Source of the DNA: Comamonadaceae bacterium
Lineage (GTDB): Bacteria; Pseudomonadota; Gammaproteobacteria; Burkholderiales; Burkholderiaceae_C
Reading direction: 5' to 3'
Assembly (NCBI GenBank): GCA_947460065.1
Contig: CANHGF010000090.1
Location: 1 to 8,289, forward strand
DNA: 8,289 nt
The position numbers were made by a program, and so were the translations under genes. The notes under the pieces are model-generated. The model ran no database searches, had not been told where the DNA came from, and was given only the letters and a program-made list of their open reading frames with translations. Shown piece after piece: positions 1-5,593 of this stretch (positions within the stretch are counted from its first letter, which is position 1; each line of letters begins with the position of its first letter).

Positions 1-797
1 AGGCGGGGCAGGTCCCAGTCGTCGAGCACCGGCACCAGGCGGCCGGCCACGATGTCGTCGTAGACGATGTAGGTCGGTTGCACCAGGATGCCCAGCCCGT
101 CTAGGGCGGCTGCGCGCAGGATCTGGCCGTCGTTGGACTCGAGCAGGCCCTTGACGGTGAGCGTGCTGCTGACGCCGGCCTTGGAAAACCGCAGCTCGTT
201 GGGGTTGTTGGCATGGGTGTAAATCAGCAGCTTGTGCTGCTGCAGATCTTCCAGCGATTGCGGCGTGCCGTGTCTGGCCAGGTAGCCGGGTGAGGCAGCC
301 ATCAAGCGGCGCGTCTCGGCCATGCGGCGGATGGTGATGTTGGAGTCGGGCTCGGACTCGCGGTTGCGGATGGCCACATCGATGTTGTTGTCGATGATGT
401 CCATATAGCGGTTGGCCGCCTCCAAATGCACCTGCACATTGGGGTAACGCTGGGTGTATTCACGCAGCAGCGGCGCCACATGGTGCATTGCAAATGAGAG
501 CGAGGCGGTCACCCGCAGGATGCCGGTGGGGTTGAGCGCGGTGGCGTTGACCGCCGACTCCGCGTCGCGCAGGTCGGAGACGATGGTGCGGGCCCGGCTG
601 TGAAATTCGCGCCCGGTGTCGGTCAGGTACAGACGCCGGGTGTTGCGCTCGACCAGGCGTGCGCCCAGCCTGGCCTCCAGCGCCGCCAGGTGCCGACTGG
701 CGGCGGCATTGGACAGTTGCAGAGCCTCGGCTGCACGGCTCAAGCTGCCGGTTTCGGCCACTTGCACAAAAAGTTCGATTTCGGTCCAGCGGTCCAT
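1..797 (-). CDS. LysR-type transcriptional regulator (C-terminus cut by window edge)
   Basis: DNA-binding activator/repressor of the LysR family, probable regulator of the divergent operon starting at 966. From the ATG at 797 the frame is open for 265 codons to the left edge. Residues 1-60 form the winged helix-turn-helix, with recognition region around GSLSRAAEALQLSNAAASRH (18-37) and the wing ending in LYLTDTGREF. Residues from about 90 onward form the effector-binding domain (TGILRVTAS, later LESNDGQILRAAALDGLGIL). The family is usually about 300 residues, so roughly 35 are missing. The domain style (DVAIRNRE, GYLARHGTP) resembles the CrgA-like LysR subgroup common in Burkholderiales. Divergent position next to a catabolic operon is the classic LysR arrangement; the inducer would be expected to be the pathway substrate or an intermediate, but nothing in the sequence identifies it. 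Confidence 0.95.
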   Translation of the reverse strand, partial: MDRWTEIELFVQVAETGSLSRAAEALQLSNAAASRHLAALEARLGARLVERNTRRLYLTDTGREFHSRARTIVSDLRDAESAVNATALNPTGILRVTASLSFAMHHVAPLLREYTQRYPNVQVHLEAANRYMDIIDNNIDVAIRNRESEPDSNITIRRMAETRRLMAASPGYLARHGTPQSLEDLQQHKLLIYTHANNPNELRFSKAGVSSTLTVKGLLESNDGQILRAAALDGLGILVQPTYIVYDDIVAGRLVPVLDDWDLPR

Positions 798-863
798 AGG
801 GTCGGGTCGGCGCGCAGTTTGTTCGGTCGGCCGGGCAGGGCCGGGGGAGATTGTGTCGCTTTA

Positions 864-878
864 TTCCATTTGGCGGAA
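864..878. promoter_or_regulatory. Candidate LysR box (TTCC-N7-GGAA)
   Basis: TTCCATTTGGCGGAA is a perfect 4-base inverted repeat with a 7-base centre; it contains the LysR-family T-N11-A motif (T865, A877) inside a dyad. It lies in the control region between the divergent regulator and the dioxygenase operon. An overlapping dyad, CATTT-N5-AAATG, spans 867-881, and the hexamer CATTTG recurs at 867 and 883. The centre at about 871 is near -64 if transcription starts about 7 bases after the TATAGT at 923-928, which is the usual spacing for LysR activation sites. Assignment is by pattern and position only. Confidence 0.5.
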
Positions 879-900
879 ATGTCATTTGCGCCTTGGCTAT

Positions 901-943
901 TTTTCTTCGGGTTTTGAAAATCTATAGTCCCGCTTGCTAAAAA
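901..943 (+). promoter_or_regulatory. Candidate promoter region of the catabolic operon
   Basis: Two weak sigma70-like options sit in this AT-rich stretch. One is TATAGT (923-928) with no good -35 box (TTTTCT at 901-906, 16-base spacer), as expected of an activator-dependent promoter. The other is TTGAAA (914-919) with TAAAAA (938-943) at 18 bases and an upstream TG. The first fits better with the LysR box at 864-878. The sequence cannot decide between them. Confidence 0.3.
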
Positions 944-953
944 AACCAGCAAC

Positions 954-958
954 GGGGA
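954..958 (+). promoter_or_regulatory. Ribosome binding site deciding a TTG start
   Basis: GGGGA lies 7 bases before TTG at 966. No in-frame ATG exists until codon 29 of the dioxygenase, which is inside the conserved N-terminal helical domain, so the TTG start is favoured. Confidence 0.6.
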
Positions 959-965
959 CAGGCTT

Positions 966-1799
966 TTGCGCAATTTGAACCAGGAGACCATCACCCAGGC
1001 CGTTATCGCGCGCCTGGCGCAGACGCCGGATGCGCGTCTGAAGGAGCTGATGACCAGCCTGGTGCAGCACCTGCACGCCTTCGCCCGCGAGACGCGGCTG
1101 ACCGAGCCGGAATGGCAGATGGGCATCGAATTTTTGACCGCAGTCGGACAAAAGTGCAGTCCCACGCGCCAGGAGTTCATCCTCTTGTCCGATGTGTTGG
1201 GTTTGTCGACCCTGATGGTGGCGATGAACCATGACAAGCCTGCCGGGTGTACCGAGTCCACCGTGGTCGGGCCTTTTTATGTGGCTGATGCGCCGCGCTT
1301 GCCCGACGGAGCCGACCTGGCCCGTGGCGCGCCGGGCCAGCCCTGCCTGGTGCAAGGCCGGGTTTGCGCCCTCGATGGCGCGTCTGTGGCCGGCGCCGAG
1401 GTGGAGTTTTGGCAGTCTGACGCCGAAGGCCGCTATGACGTGCAGTACGAAGACCTGGACGAGCACCGAGCCCGTGGCGTGCTGAGCAGCGGCAGCGATG
1501 GCCGCTTCGAGCTGCGCACCGTGCTGGCCCTGCCTTATCCGGTGCCGGTCGATGGGCCGGTTGGGCAACTGCTGGGTGCCACTGGCGGCCATCCCTGGCG
1601 GCCGGCGCACATGCATTTCAAGATCAGTGCGCCCGGCTATGAGCCGCTGACCACCCATGTCTACCGGCAGGACGATCCTTATCTGGACAGCGATGCGGTC
1701 TACGGCGTGCGGCAGTCGCTGATTGCGCCCTGGGTAGACGACGGCCAGGGAATGCACCGGATTGAGTTTGATTTTGTGCTTCAGCGGAGAGCCCTGTGA
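966..1799 (+). CDS. Intradiol ring-cleavage dioxygenase, hydroxyquinol 1,2-dioxygenase type
   Basis: Non-haem Fe(III) enzyme that opens a catecholic ring between the two hydroxyls; 277 residues, typical for the family. The N-terminal helical linker/dimer domain (about 1-100) precedes the beta-sandwich catalytic domain. The expected iron ligands are all present: Tyr157 (GRYDVQ), Tyr191 (YPVPVDGPVG), His215 and His217 (RPAHMHF), with the active-site Arg212. The YPVP.DGPVG and HPWRPAH segments and the VVGPF loop (100-104) are typical of hydroxyquinol or 6-chlorohydroxyquinol 1,2-dioxygenases rather than catechol dioxygenases; the product from hydroxyquinol would be 3-hydroxymuconate, the enol of maleylacetate. 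TTG start chosen from the ribosome binding site. First gene of the operon, with its stop overlapping the next start by 4 bases. Pyrogallol or a substituted triol remains a possible substrate. Confidence 0.88.
   Translation: MRNLNQETITQAVIARLAQTPDARLKELMTSLVQHLHAFARETRLTEPEWQMGIEFLTAVGQKCSPTRQEFILLSDVLGLSTLMVAMNHDKPAGCTESTVVGPFYVADAPRLPDGADLARGAPGQPCLVQGRVCALDGASVAGAEVEFWQSDAEGRYDVQYEDLDEHRARGVLSSGSDGRFELRTVLALPYPVPVDGPVGQLLGATGGHPWRPAHMHFKISAPGYEPLTTHVYRQDDPYLDSDAVYGVRQSLIAPWVDDGQGMHRIEFDFVLQRRAL
1786..1791 (+). promoter_or_regulatory. Ribosome binding site for the overlapping GTG start
   Basis: GGAGAG ends 4 bases before GTG at 1796, inside the last codons of the dioxygenase gene. It supports the GTG start and translational coupling through the shared GTGA. 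Confidence 0.6.
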
Positions 1800-2101
1800 T
1801 TTTCACCTTCATCTTGATTGACAAGCCCGATACCCAGGCGCTGCGCCATCGACTGCGTCCTGAGCACAAGGCTTACTTGGGCGAGGTGGGGCAGCGCATT
1901 GCCTTTGCAGGCCCCTTGGTTGCCGATGACGGGCAGACCATGCTGGGCAGCTTGTTGGCCATCGACTTTGAATCGCGCGACGCAGCCCACGCTTGGCTGG
2001 CCGACGAGCCCTTTACCCGCGCGGGCCTGTACGGCAGCACCACCGTTCATGCCTTTGTGAACCTGTGGCCGCAAAGCGCTGGCTTTGCGCCCCAGGTTTG
2101 A
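1796..2101 (+). CDS. YciI-like protein (ferredoxin-like alpha/beta barrel)
   Basis: Small soluble protein of 101 residues, the usual size for YciI-like proteins. Seen: the N-terminal strand IFTFILIDK, EHKAYL with His24, GPLVADDG with Asp44/Asp45, then a GSLLAIDFESRDAA segment and ADEPFTRAGLY, a typical YciI ending motif. A conserved His-Asp pair forms the presumed active site in this family. The best described catabolic member is TftG of 2,4,5-trichlorophenoxyacetate breakdown, which dehydrochlorinates 5-chlorohydroxyquinol ahead of the hydroxyquinol dioxygenase TftH; the direct coupling to a hydroxyquinol-type dioxygenase here (start overlaps its stop by 4 bases) makes a comparable role attractive. 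A muconolactone-isomerase-like role is an alternative, as that enzyme has a related fold. The family is certain, the reaction is inference. Confidence 0.88.
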   Translation: MIFTFILIDKPDTQALRHRLRPEHKAYLGEVGQRIAFAGPLVADDGQTMLGSLLAIDFESRDAAHAWLADEPFTRAGLYGSTTVHAFVNLWPQSAGFAPQV

Positions 2102-2104
2102 ACC

Positions 2105-2110
2105 GGAGAA
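2105..2110 (+). promoter_or_regulatory. Ribosome binding site deciding a TTG start
   Basis: GGAGAA lies 4 bases before TTG at 2115 (GGAG core 6 bases away). It selects the TTG that begins directly with the conserved IKHIVMW strand over an upstream in-frame start at 2085, which would overlap the YciI gene and add ten unrelated residues. Confidence 0.6.
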
Positions 2111-2114
2111 GCGC

Positions 2115-2423
2115 TTGATCAAGCACATCGTCATGTGGAATTTGCGCGGCGACACGGACCAGGCCAAGGCCCGCGCCATCGAGCTGCTCAAACGCAGCTT
2201 CGAGTCTTTGCGCGGGCGCATTCCGGGTCTGCTGCATCTGGAAATCGGGGTCGATTCCAGCCGCATCGACTACGCCTGTGACGTGGTGCTTTACTCGGAG
2301 TTCGAGTCGCAGGCTGCGCTCGATGCCTACGCGCTACACCCCGAGCACCTGCGGGTCAAACAAGAGTTGGCCGACCTGCGCATTGCGCGTCACCAGGTCG
2401 ATTACCGGGTCGAGCCGGTCTGA
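2115..2423 (+). CDS. Dabb-domain (stress-responsive alpha/beta barrel) protein
   Basis: Predicted 102-residue cytoplasmic protein. The opening strand IKHIVMWNL, the IPGLLHLEIGVD segment (36-47), DVVLYSEFES (56-65) and YALHPEHLRVK (72-82) are the conserved landmarks of the Dabb family (dimeric alpha/beta barrel). Members include plant stress proteins, polyketide and olivetolic acid cyclases, and many uncharacterised proteins in aromatic catabolic operons. No membrane segment or signal peptide is present. It sits 13 bases after the YciI gene and 18 before the NTF2-like gene, so it is very probably co-translated with them. It may be an isomerase or cyclase acting on a ring-cleavage product, or bind an unstable phenolic; no reaction can be assigned from sequence. 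Confidence 0.88.
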   Translation: MIKHIVMWNLRGDTDQAKARAIELLKRSFESLRGRIPGLLHLEIGVDSSRIDYACDVVLYSEFESQAALDAYALHPEHLRVKQELADLRIARHQVDYRVEPV

Positions 2424-2441
2424 ATTTAAGGAGTCACAGCA

Positions 2442-3059
2442 ATGGATCAAGCGATGCACGATGAATTGGAAATCCGCCAGATGGTCGAGCGTTGGGCCGT
2501 CTGGCGCGATGCCGGCGACTGGGACCGTTTTGCCACCGTCTGGCACCCCGAGGGGGTGATGATGGCGACCTGGTTTCAGGGGCCGTTCAAGGACTTCATC
2601 CGCGTCACCCAGGAGGGCTGGGCCAAGGGGGTGAGCATTTTGCATTTCCTGGGCGGCAGCGCAGTCGAGGTGGTGGGTGACCGGGCAATCGCCCAGACCA
2701 AGATGACGATTTCCCAGCGTGGTATGGTCGAGGGCGCTGATGGCCCGGTCCTGTGCGACGTGGTGTGTACCGGCCGCTTTTATGATTTTGTGAGCCGTCA
2801 CGAAGGACGCTGGAAGCTGTTGCACCGTCAGCCCATCTACGAAAAAGACCGCATAGACCCGGTCGATCCGGTGGCGTTGCTCAAGCTCGATCAGCAGGCC
2901 CTGGCCAGCTACCCCGAGGGCTATCGCCACCTGGCCTACATCCAGACCCGCATTGGCTACAAGGTCAAGATGGACATGCCCATGCTCAAAGGCTCCGGGG
3001 TGCAGAATCTTTATCAACGCGGCAGCCGCTGGCTGGCCGGCGGTGCGCTCGAGCGCTGA
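2442..3059 (+). CDS. NTF2-like / SnoaL-like fold protein
   Basis: Predicted soluble protein of 205 residues starting at an ATG 8 bases after AAGGAG (2428-2433). Residues 6-135 match the SnoaL/NTF2-like cone: the opening helix ELEIRQMVERWAVWRDAGDW, then ATVWHPEGVM (31-40), ILHFLGG (66-72), TKMTISQR and the closing strand GRWKLLHRQPIYEKD. Asp23 and His68 occupy the approximate places of the Asp-His dyad of LinA dehydrochlorinase and scytalone dehydratase, so a dehydratase, dehydrohalogenase or isomerase role is possible. Residues 140-205 are a tail beyond the usual domain, with repeated aromatic and basic residues and no clear motif. No signal peptide, so it acts in the cytoplasm. The family is confident, the dyad is aligned by eye, and the substrate is unknown. 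Confidence 0.85.
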   Translation: MDQAMHDELEIRQMVERWAVWRDAGDWDRFATVWHPEGVMMATWFQGPFKDFIRVTQEGWAKGVSILHFLGGSAVEVVGDRAIAQTKMTISQRGMVEGADGPVLCDVVCTGRFYDFVSRHEGRWKLLHRQPIYEKDRIDPVDPVALLKLDQQALASYPEGYRHLAYIQTRIGYKVKMDMPMLKGSGVQNLYQRGSRWLAGGALER

Positions 3060-3090
3060 AGCAGACTCTGTTTATCAGGAGACAAAAATC

Positions 3091-4068
3091 ATGAACAAGC
3101 GATCTTTTAGTAAGGCAGTGGTCGTCGGCTGTTTCGGCGCCATGAGCGGCGGGCTCGCATGGGCCCAAGCTTTTCCGAGCAAGCCCTTGCGTGTGGTGGT
3201 GCCTCAACCGCCCGGCGGAGGTTTTGATGTGGTGGGCCGCTTGCTGGCTGACCGCCTGGGCAAGGCCATGGGCCAAAGCGCGGTGGTGGAAAACCGGCCC
3301 GGCTCGGGCACCCTGGTGGGCACCGACCTGGTGGCCAAGGCGCCGCCCGATGGCTACACGCTGCTGGTTGGCTCGGTCTCCAATCTGGCGCTCAATCCGG
3401 GCCTGTACCCCAACATTCCCTACGACAGCCTGCGCGACTTTGAGCCGGTGGGTTTGGCAGTGGCCTACAGCTACACCTTGGTTGCGCGCAAGGATCTGCC
3501 CTTTGCCAATTTGCGCGAACTCATTGCCTACGCCAAGGCCAATCCGAAGAAGCTGACCTACGCCTCCGGCGGCAGTGGCTCGGGCCAGCATGTGCTGGCT
3601 GCAGCCCTGTGGAACCTGGCCGGTGTCGAGGCGGTGCATGTGCCCTACCGGGGTGCTCAGGCGGCCTATCAGGACCTTCTGGGCGGTCGTGTCGACGTGT
3701 TCTTCGATCTTTCGCCGACCGCAAGGCCGCAGGTCGAATCTGGCAATCTGCGGGCCCTGGTGGTCTCGGGCAGCACCCGCTTGCCCTTTCACCCCGAAGT
3801 CCCCACGATTCTTGAAACCGGCGTGGCCAACCTGGATCTAGAGTCCTGGTTCGGCCTGTTCGTGCCGAGCAAGACACCGGCCGATGTGCAGGAGCGCTTG
3901 CGCAGTGAACTGGCGCGCATCATTGCCGCGCCCGACCTGGTGGAAACTTTCCGCAAGGCTGGCGGCAAGCCGCTGGCGCTCAGCGCCGAGCAGGCGCGCT
4001 CGCTGGTCAAGCGCGATGTCGACCGCTGGTCCAAGATCACCCGCGACCTGGGCATCAAGGCCGAGTGA
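3091..4068 (+). CDS. Bug/TctC-family periplasmic solute receptor (first copy)
   Basis: Secreted binding protein of 325 residues, the usual Bug length. A Sec signal peptide (basic MNKR, then a hydrophobic stretch) ends at AWA with predicted cleavage before Gln26. Family landmarks follow: FPSKPLRVVVP, the ligand loop GGGFDVVGR with Asp46, VVENRPGSG, DGYTLL, the HVPYRGAQAAYQDLLGG segment, and EVPTILETG. Bug proteins bind carboxylates such as tricarboxylates, dicarboxylates and aromatic acids for tripartite TctABC uptake, and some act as sensors. AGGAGA (3077-3082) lies 8 bases before the ATG. No TctA or TctB membrane gene is in the window, so it may be an orphan receptor using membrane subunits encoded elsewhere. 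Its place after three small catabolic genes suggests it binds the pathway's substrate acid. Confidence 0.95.
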   Translation: MNKRSFSKAVVVGCFGAMSGGLAWAQAFPSKPLRVVVPQPPGGGFDVVGRLLADRLGKAMGQSAVVENRPGSGTLVGTDLVAKAPPDGYTLLVGSVSNLALNPGLYPNIPYDSLRDFEPVGLAVAYSYTLVARKDLPFANLRELIAYAKANPKKLTYASGGSGSGQHVLAAALWNLAGVEAVHVPYRGAQAAYQDLLGGRVDVFFDLSPTARPQVESGNLRALVVSGSTRLPFHPEVPTILETGVANLDLESWFGLFVPSKTPADVQERLRSELARIIAAPDLVETFRKAGGKPLALSAEQARSLVKRDVDRWSKITRDLGIKAE

Positions 4069-4151
4069 GTTTCTTTCGCTGACCGATACTCCCCAGGTTT
4101 TTCTGCGGCCGCTAAGCTGCTTGTTTTTTAACTTTTAGGAATTGAACTGCC

Positions 4152-4736
4152 ATGCCCATCTCTGACGCCAGCCTCGACCAGCTTTTCCGCCAGGCCCGCA
4201 CCGCCAACGGCTTTACTGACAAGCCGGTTCCCGCCGACCTGCTCAAGAAGGTTTACGAGCTGGCCTGCATGGCGCCGACCTCGATGAACACCCAGCCCAC
4301 TCGCTATGTGTTCCTGACCACGCCGCAAGCTCGCGAGCGCATCATTGGGGCGCTGTCACCGACCAATGTGGACAAGACCCGCTCGGCACCGGTTTGCGTG
4401 ATCGTTGCAACCGACACCCGTTTTTATGAGCACATGCCCAAGATTTGGCACCGGCCCGAAGCGCAGGCGATGTTCGAGGGCAATCCAGCCATGGCCTCTG
4501 CCACCGCAACCCGTAACAGTACCCTGGGTGGCGCCTATTTCATCATGGCGGCTCGCTCTCTGGATCTCGCTTGCGGCCCGATGAGCGGCGTCGATCTGGC
4601 CAAGGTCAATGCCGAGTTTTTCCCTGACGGTCGCTATCAGGCCAATTTCCTGATCAACCTGGGTTACATGGACGAGAGCAAGCTGTTTGAGCGTAATCCG
4701 CGCTTGAGCTTCGAGCAGGCCTGCCAGGTCCTCTGA
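4152..4736 (+). CDS. HadB/RutE-family nitroreductase-fold flavoprotein
   Basis: FMN-dependent NAD(P)H oxidoreductase of 194 residues, closely resembling E. coli RutE (about 196) along its whole length: ARTANGF (15-21), APTSMNTQPTR (41-51, FMN site), SAPVCVIVATDTRFYE (78-93), RNS (121-123), GPMSGVD (142-148), and the end LINLGYMDESKLFERNPRLS. RutE reduces malonic semialdehyde in uracil breakdown; relatives HadB/TcpB sit beside 6-chlorohydroxyquinol dioxygenases and TcpB acts as a quinone reductase. With a hydroxyquinol-type dioxygenase in the same operon and no rut genes visible, reduction of hydroxybenzoquinone to hydroxyquinol is the more likely role. The upstream gap of 83 bases is the largest in the operon; the AGGA at 4137-4140 is 11 bases before the ATG, rather far, so translation may be modest. 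Family confident, substrate inferred. Confidence 0.9.
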   Translation: MPISDASLDQLFRQARTANGFTDKPVPADLLKKVYELACMAPTSMNTQPTRYVFLTTPQARERIIGALSPTNVDKTRSAPVCVIVATDTRFYEHMPKIWHRPEAQAMFEGNPAMASATATRNSTLGGAYFIMAARSLDLACGPMSGVDLAKVNAEFFPDGRYQANFLINLGYMDESKLFERNPRLSFEQACQVL

Positions 4737-4781
4737 GGCCGTCAAACCGGTCGCAGCTAGTCAGCGCAATTCATCATCAAC

Positions 4782-4788
4782 GGGAGGT
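4782..4788 (+). promoter_or_regulatory. Strong ribosome binding site for a GTG start
   Basis: GGGAGGT, the most complete Shine-Dalgarno sequence in the window, has its GGAGG core 6 bases before GTG at 4794. It fixes that start. Confidence 0.65.
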
Positions 4789-4793
4789 AAGAA

Positions 4794-5591
4794 GTGAAAA
4801 TCGGAAAAAACATTGTTCCCCACACCGCCATCAGCACATCCAACGAGCAGCGCATCGTGGTGCGGGGGCTGGACTTGTCGCGTGATCTGATCGGCAAGGT
4901 CAATTTCGGCGATTACTTTTTCCTCCTGCTGACTGGGCAGATGCCCGATGCGGCGACCAGCGCGCTGGTCAACGCCACCATGGTGGCCATCGCCGAGCAT
5001 GGCTTGGTGCCCAGCAACCAGGCCGCGCGCATGACTTTGGCTGCAGCCCCCGATGCGATGCAAGGCGCGGTCGCCGCTGGCATTCTGGGCGCCGGTTCGG
5101 TAGTGCTTGGCGCTTCGGAGACTGCCGGCAAGCTGTTCCTGCGGGTCGCAGCGGAGGCGGCTGCCCATCACGGCGGTGACCTCAAGGCGGCCGCCAAGGC
5201 GGTGGTTACCGACCTTCGCGCGAACAAGCAGATCGTGCCCGGCTACGGTCACCCCGAACACAAGACAGCCGATCCGAGGGTGGGTGCCTTGTTCAATCTG
5301 TCGGCCCAGGTCGGTGGCGGCCAGAAATATGTGGAACTGGCTCGCATCATCGAGTCGGTGATCCCCGAGGTCACTGGCAGGGAGCTGGCCATGAACGTCT
5401 CCGGGGCCATCCCGGCGGTGCTGATGGGCGTCAATTTCCCGGTGACCGCGCTCAAGGGCGTGCCGATGCTCGCGCGCGTGGCCAGTTTGATTGCTCACCT
5501 CAATGAAGAGATGGCTGACCCCATCGGTTTTGCACTGGCCAACCATGCGGTGTCCCAGCAGCAATACACCGGCACCCCTGTAAAGGATTGA
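4794..5591 (+). CDS. Citryl-CoA-lyase-like protein (short citrate-synthase fold)
   Basis: Predicted 265-residue member of the citrate synthase superfamily, far shorter than housekeeping citrate synthase (about 430) and close to citryl-CoA lyase size. Seen: EHGLVPSNQAAR with His69 (first catalytic His position), the CoA-loop-like GAGSVVLGA (99-107), GYGHPEHKTADPR with His153 and the DPR arginine, then MNVSGAIPAVLMG (200-212). In this last motif the family normally has NVD with the catalytic aspartate; here residue 203 is Ser (codon tcc). Citryl-CoA lyases cleave a 3-hydroxy-3-carboxyacyl-CoA to acetyl-CoA and a 2-oxoacid, or run the reverse. Its start follows a strong ribosome binding site, and the CoA-transferase gene begins 2 bases after its stop, suggesting the two act in sequence on one CoA thioester. 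The exact substrate is unknown and the serine makes the standard mechanism uncertain. Confidence 0.85.
   Translation: MKIGKNIVPHTAISTSNEQRIVVRGLDLSRDLIGKVNFGDYFFLLLTGQMPDAATSALVNATMVAIAEHGLVPSNQAARMTLAAAPDAMQGAVAAGILGAGSVVLGASETAGKLFLRVAAEAAAHHGGDLKAAAKAVVTDLRANKQIVPGYGHPEHKTADPRVGALFNLSAQVGGGQKYVELARIIESVIPEVTGRELAMNVSGAIPAVLMGVNFPVTALKGVPMLARVASLIAHLNEEMADPIGFALANHAVSQQQYTGTPVKD
5583..5587 (+). promoter_or_regulatory. Ribosome binding site deciding the CoA-transferase start
   Basis: AAGGA lies 6 bases before ATG at 5594 and directly abuts an alternative in-frame TTG at 5588, which is therefore unlikely to be used. It lies within the last codons of the lyase gene. Confidence 0.55.
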
Positions 5592-5593
5592 AC

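Noticed and set aside
897..1757. Long minus-strand open frame (286 codons) opposite the dioxygenase gene
   Set aside because: It lies antisense to a gene with complete catalytic motifs, resembles no family, and is the kind of open frame that GC-rich third positions create.
2085..2114. Upstream start for the Dabb protein
   Set aside because: It would overlap the YciI gene by 17 bases and add ten unconserved residues; the TTG at 2115 has a proper ribosome binding site and begins at the conserved strand.
4069..4151. Possible terminator or internal promoter in the largest gap of the operon, with a GCGGCCGC palindrome and a T-run
   Set aside because: The palindrome has no loop and no longer stem forms before the T-run; no convincing -35/-10 pair either. 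Nothing assignable beyond a weak ribosome binding site.
4794..5591. Housekeeping citrate synthase (gltA)
   Set aside because: Only 265 residues, without the large domain extensions, and the catalytic Asp is replaced by Ser; citryl-CoA-lyase-like is the better reading.
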